Of a stretch of DNA of 64,000 nucleotides, positions 63,199 through 64,000 are shown piece after piece. Made by a program: the position numbers and the translations under genes. A model generated the notes under the pieces. The model did not search any database, had not been told where the DNA came from, and saw only the letters and a list, made by a program, of their open reading frames with translations. The stretch is from Flavihumibacter fluminis. Its GTDB lineage: Bacteria; Bacteroidota; Bacteroidia; Chitinophagales; Chitinophagaceae. Location: positions 62,001-126,000 of the forward strand of contig NZ_JAKEVY010000007.1 in NCBI RefSeq assembly GCF_021491375.1. Direction: 5' to 3'. Positions within the stretch are counted from its first letter, which is position 1, and every line of letters begins with the position of its first letter.

Positions 63199-63266
63199 AA
63201 AAAATCAAATTTGATTTCCATTCTTGGCTGAATCCTGTATTTTCATAGGTACCGTGCACGAAAGGA

Positions 63267-64000
63267 ATGAATATTGTGTGGAAATATAGAATCTGTCTGT
63301 TAACAATCCTCTGCTGTTTAGGAAGAGGATTGTTCGCACAATCAAACTTGCCGATTACCGATGAAGCTAAAACAGCGCCCGGTTTAAGCCCGCCTGGGGC
63401 AATGCCCGTTGAAAGCCCTCCCCAAAGAAGGTTGTTCATGATTGATAAAATCTATATCAACGGAAATAAAAAAACCAAGGACTACATCATTAAAAGAGAA
63501 CTACCTTTCAAAGAAGGGGATTCTGTTGCTCTCAATCAGCTGGTTGCCCAGTTCCGGCTTGGCAAACAGCAATTGGTGAATACGCGCTTATTTAATGATG
63601 TGGTAATTTCTCTTCGGAGTTTCAGGGGCTACCTCGTGGATGTAGAAATTGATGTTAAGGAACGCTGGTATGTTTTCCCAATTCCTTACCTGAAGCCAAT
63701 TGACCGAAATTTGCAAACATGGGCAGATAAGGGGTATAGCCTGGACCGGATCAATTATGGCGCTAAGCTCAATTATTATAATACTACGGGTAGAAACGAT
63801 GTTTTGAAAGTCTGGTTGATTACCGGGTACTCACGGCAGGTTCAGGTTTCTTACAACCAGCCATTTATGGATGGATCTCTGAAAAGCGGTTATGGCATTA
63901 ACTTCAACTATTCTGCAATGAAGGAAGTGAATCCTCTGACCGTAAATAACAAACAGTTTTTTCTAAGAGCGGATTCTCTTCCAAAAGCAGGACGGTTCCT
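63267..64000 (+). CDS. BamA/D15-like outer membrane protein, 5' part only
   Basis: The frame runs from ATG 63267 to the window end without a stop (244 codons visible). A signal peptide (about 1-25, GRGLFAQ) is followed by a Pro-rich stretch and a POTRA-like domain with IDKIYINGNKKTKDYIIKRE and FRLGKQQLVNTRLFNDV, then the start of a beta-barrel (KLNYYNTTGRNDVLKVWLIT). This fits the BamA/TamA/Omp85 group, which inserts outer membrane proteins; the single visible POTRA suggests a short Omp85 relative rather than BamA itself. An AAGGA lies just before the start. Confidence 0.8.
   Translation, partial: MNIVWKYRICLLTILCCLGRGLFAQSNLPITDEAKTAPGLSPPGAMPVESPPQRRLFMIDKIYINGNKKTKDYIIKRELPFKEGDSVALNQLVAQFRLGKQQLVNTRLFNDVVISLRSFRGYLVDVEIDVKERWYVFPIPYLKPIDRNLQTWADKGYSLDRINYGAKLNYYNTTGRNDVLKVWLITGYSRQVQVSYNQPFMDGSLKSGYGINFNYSAMKEVNPLTVNNKQFFLRADSLPKAGRF

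Noticed and set aside
63202-63217. Perfect 16-base palindrome AAATCAAATTTGATTT after the CBS gene
   Set aside because: No loop and AT-only pairing apart from one C-G pair per side; it cannot act as a normal intrinsic terminator, and a single palindrome of this kind is expected in an AT-rich gap.

Overview
The window looks like a chromosomal segment of a Bacteroidota bacterium, most likely family Chitinophagaceae. The reasons are lineage-typical genes (gldC, DUF4290, DUF4920, DUF3667 and YkuD_2 proteins, a SMUG2/DUF4918-like glycosylase, T9SS type A sorting domains, a TonB-receptor-like beta-barrel protein) and eight exact matches to the Bacteroidota -7 promoter element TAnnTTTG upstream of genes on both strands. 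No rRNA, tRNA, phage, insertion sequence or CRISPR array is visible. The taxonomic call is inferred from gene content; no search was run.

Layout. 1-6000: the translation/transcription cluster nusA-infB, then a SurA-like periplasmic chaperone. 6000-11100: a large soluble PAS/GAF sensor kinase, its LuxR-type response regulator and a uracil-DNA-glycosylase-like protein, packed end to end. 11100-15550: MATE and AI-2E family transporters, a YkuD_2 transpeptidase and a DUF3667 membrane protein. 15560-23800: mostly minus strand, with rpoN and a PAP2-like protein, a GHL10 glycosidase with a MarR regulator, a radical SAM/SPASM protein, a divergent GH25 lysozyme and a 520-residue helical protein of unknown function. 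23785-24298: a gene-free stretch with a duplicated motif and terminators, a candidate small RNA. 24300-35300: a large zinc metalloprotease, a lipoprotein, a TspO-like protein, a WYL regulator, a GH29 fucosidase, a VWA protein and a PcrA/UvrD helicase.

35100-45480: small secreted proteins, a PhnD-like binding protein paired with a 719-residue exported protein carrying a possible His/Cys protease-like site, an ArsC-like protein, an outer membrane barrel, an ECF-type sigma factor with a four-helix membrane partner, and a dienelactone hydrolase. 45500-50500: two tandem paralogous SGNH/sialate-esterase-like proteins exported by the type IX system. 50780-64000: an OmpA lipoprotein, PlsC-like acyltransferase, DUF4920 protein, recA, PAP2 phosphatase, CNNM/CBS protein, the DUF4290-murA-gmk operon, a glycosyltransferase-gldC-yqeY-cvpA run, an alpha/beta hydrolase, a CBS protein, and the start of a BamA/D15-like outer membrane protein cut by the window end.

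The most unusual signals are: two families of short intergenic repeats (GACGTGAGA-like with CT-rich tails, and ACCGGTCGGGT) that at every site lie on or within about 10 bases of a stop codon; the duplicated motif-plus-terminator element at 23976-24121; the 719-residue exported protein; the aspartate at the fosfomycin-target position of MurA; and a row of mini-hairpins before the MATE gene. I found no clear complete new defence or mobile system.
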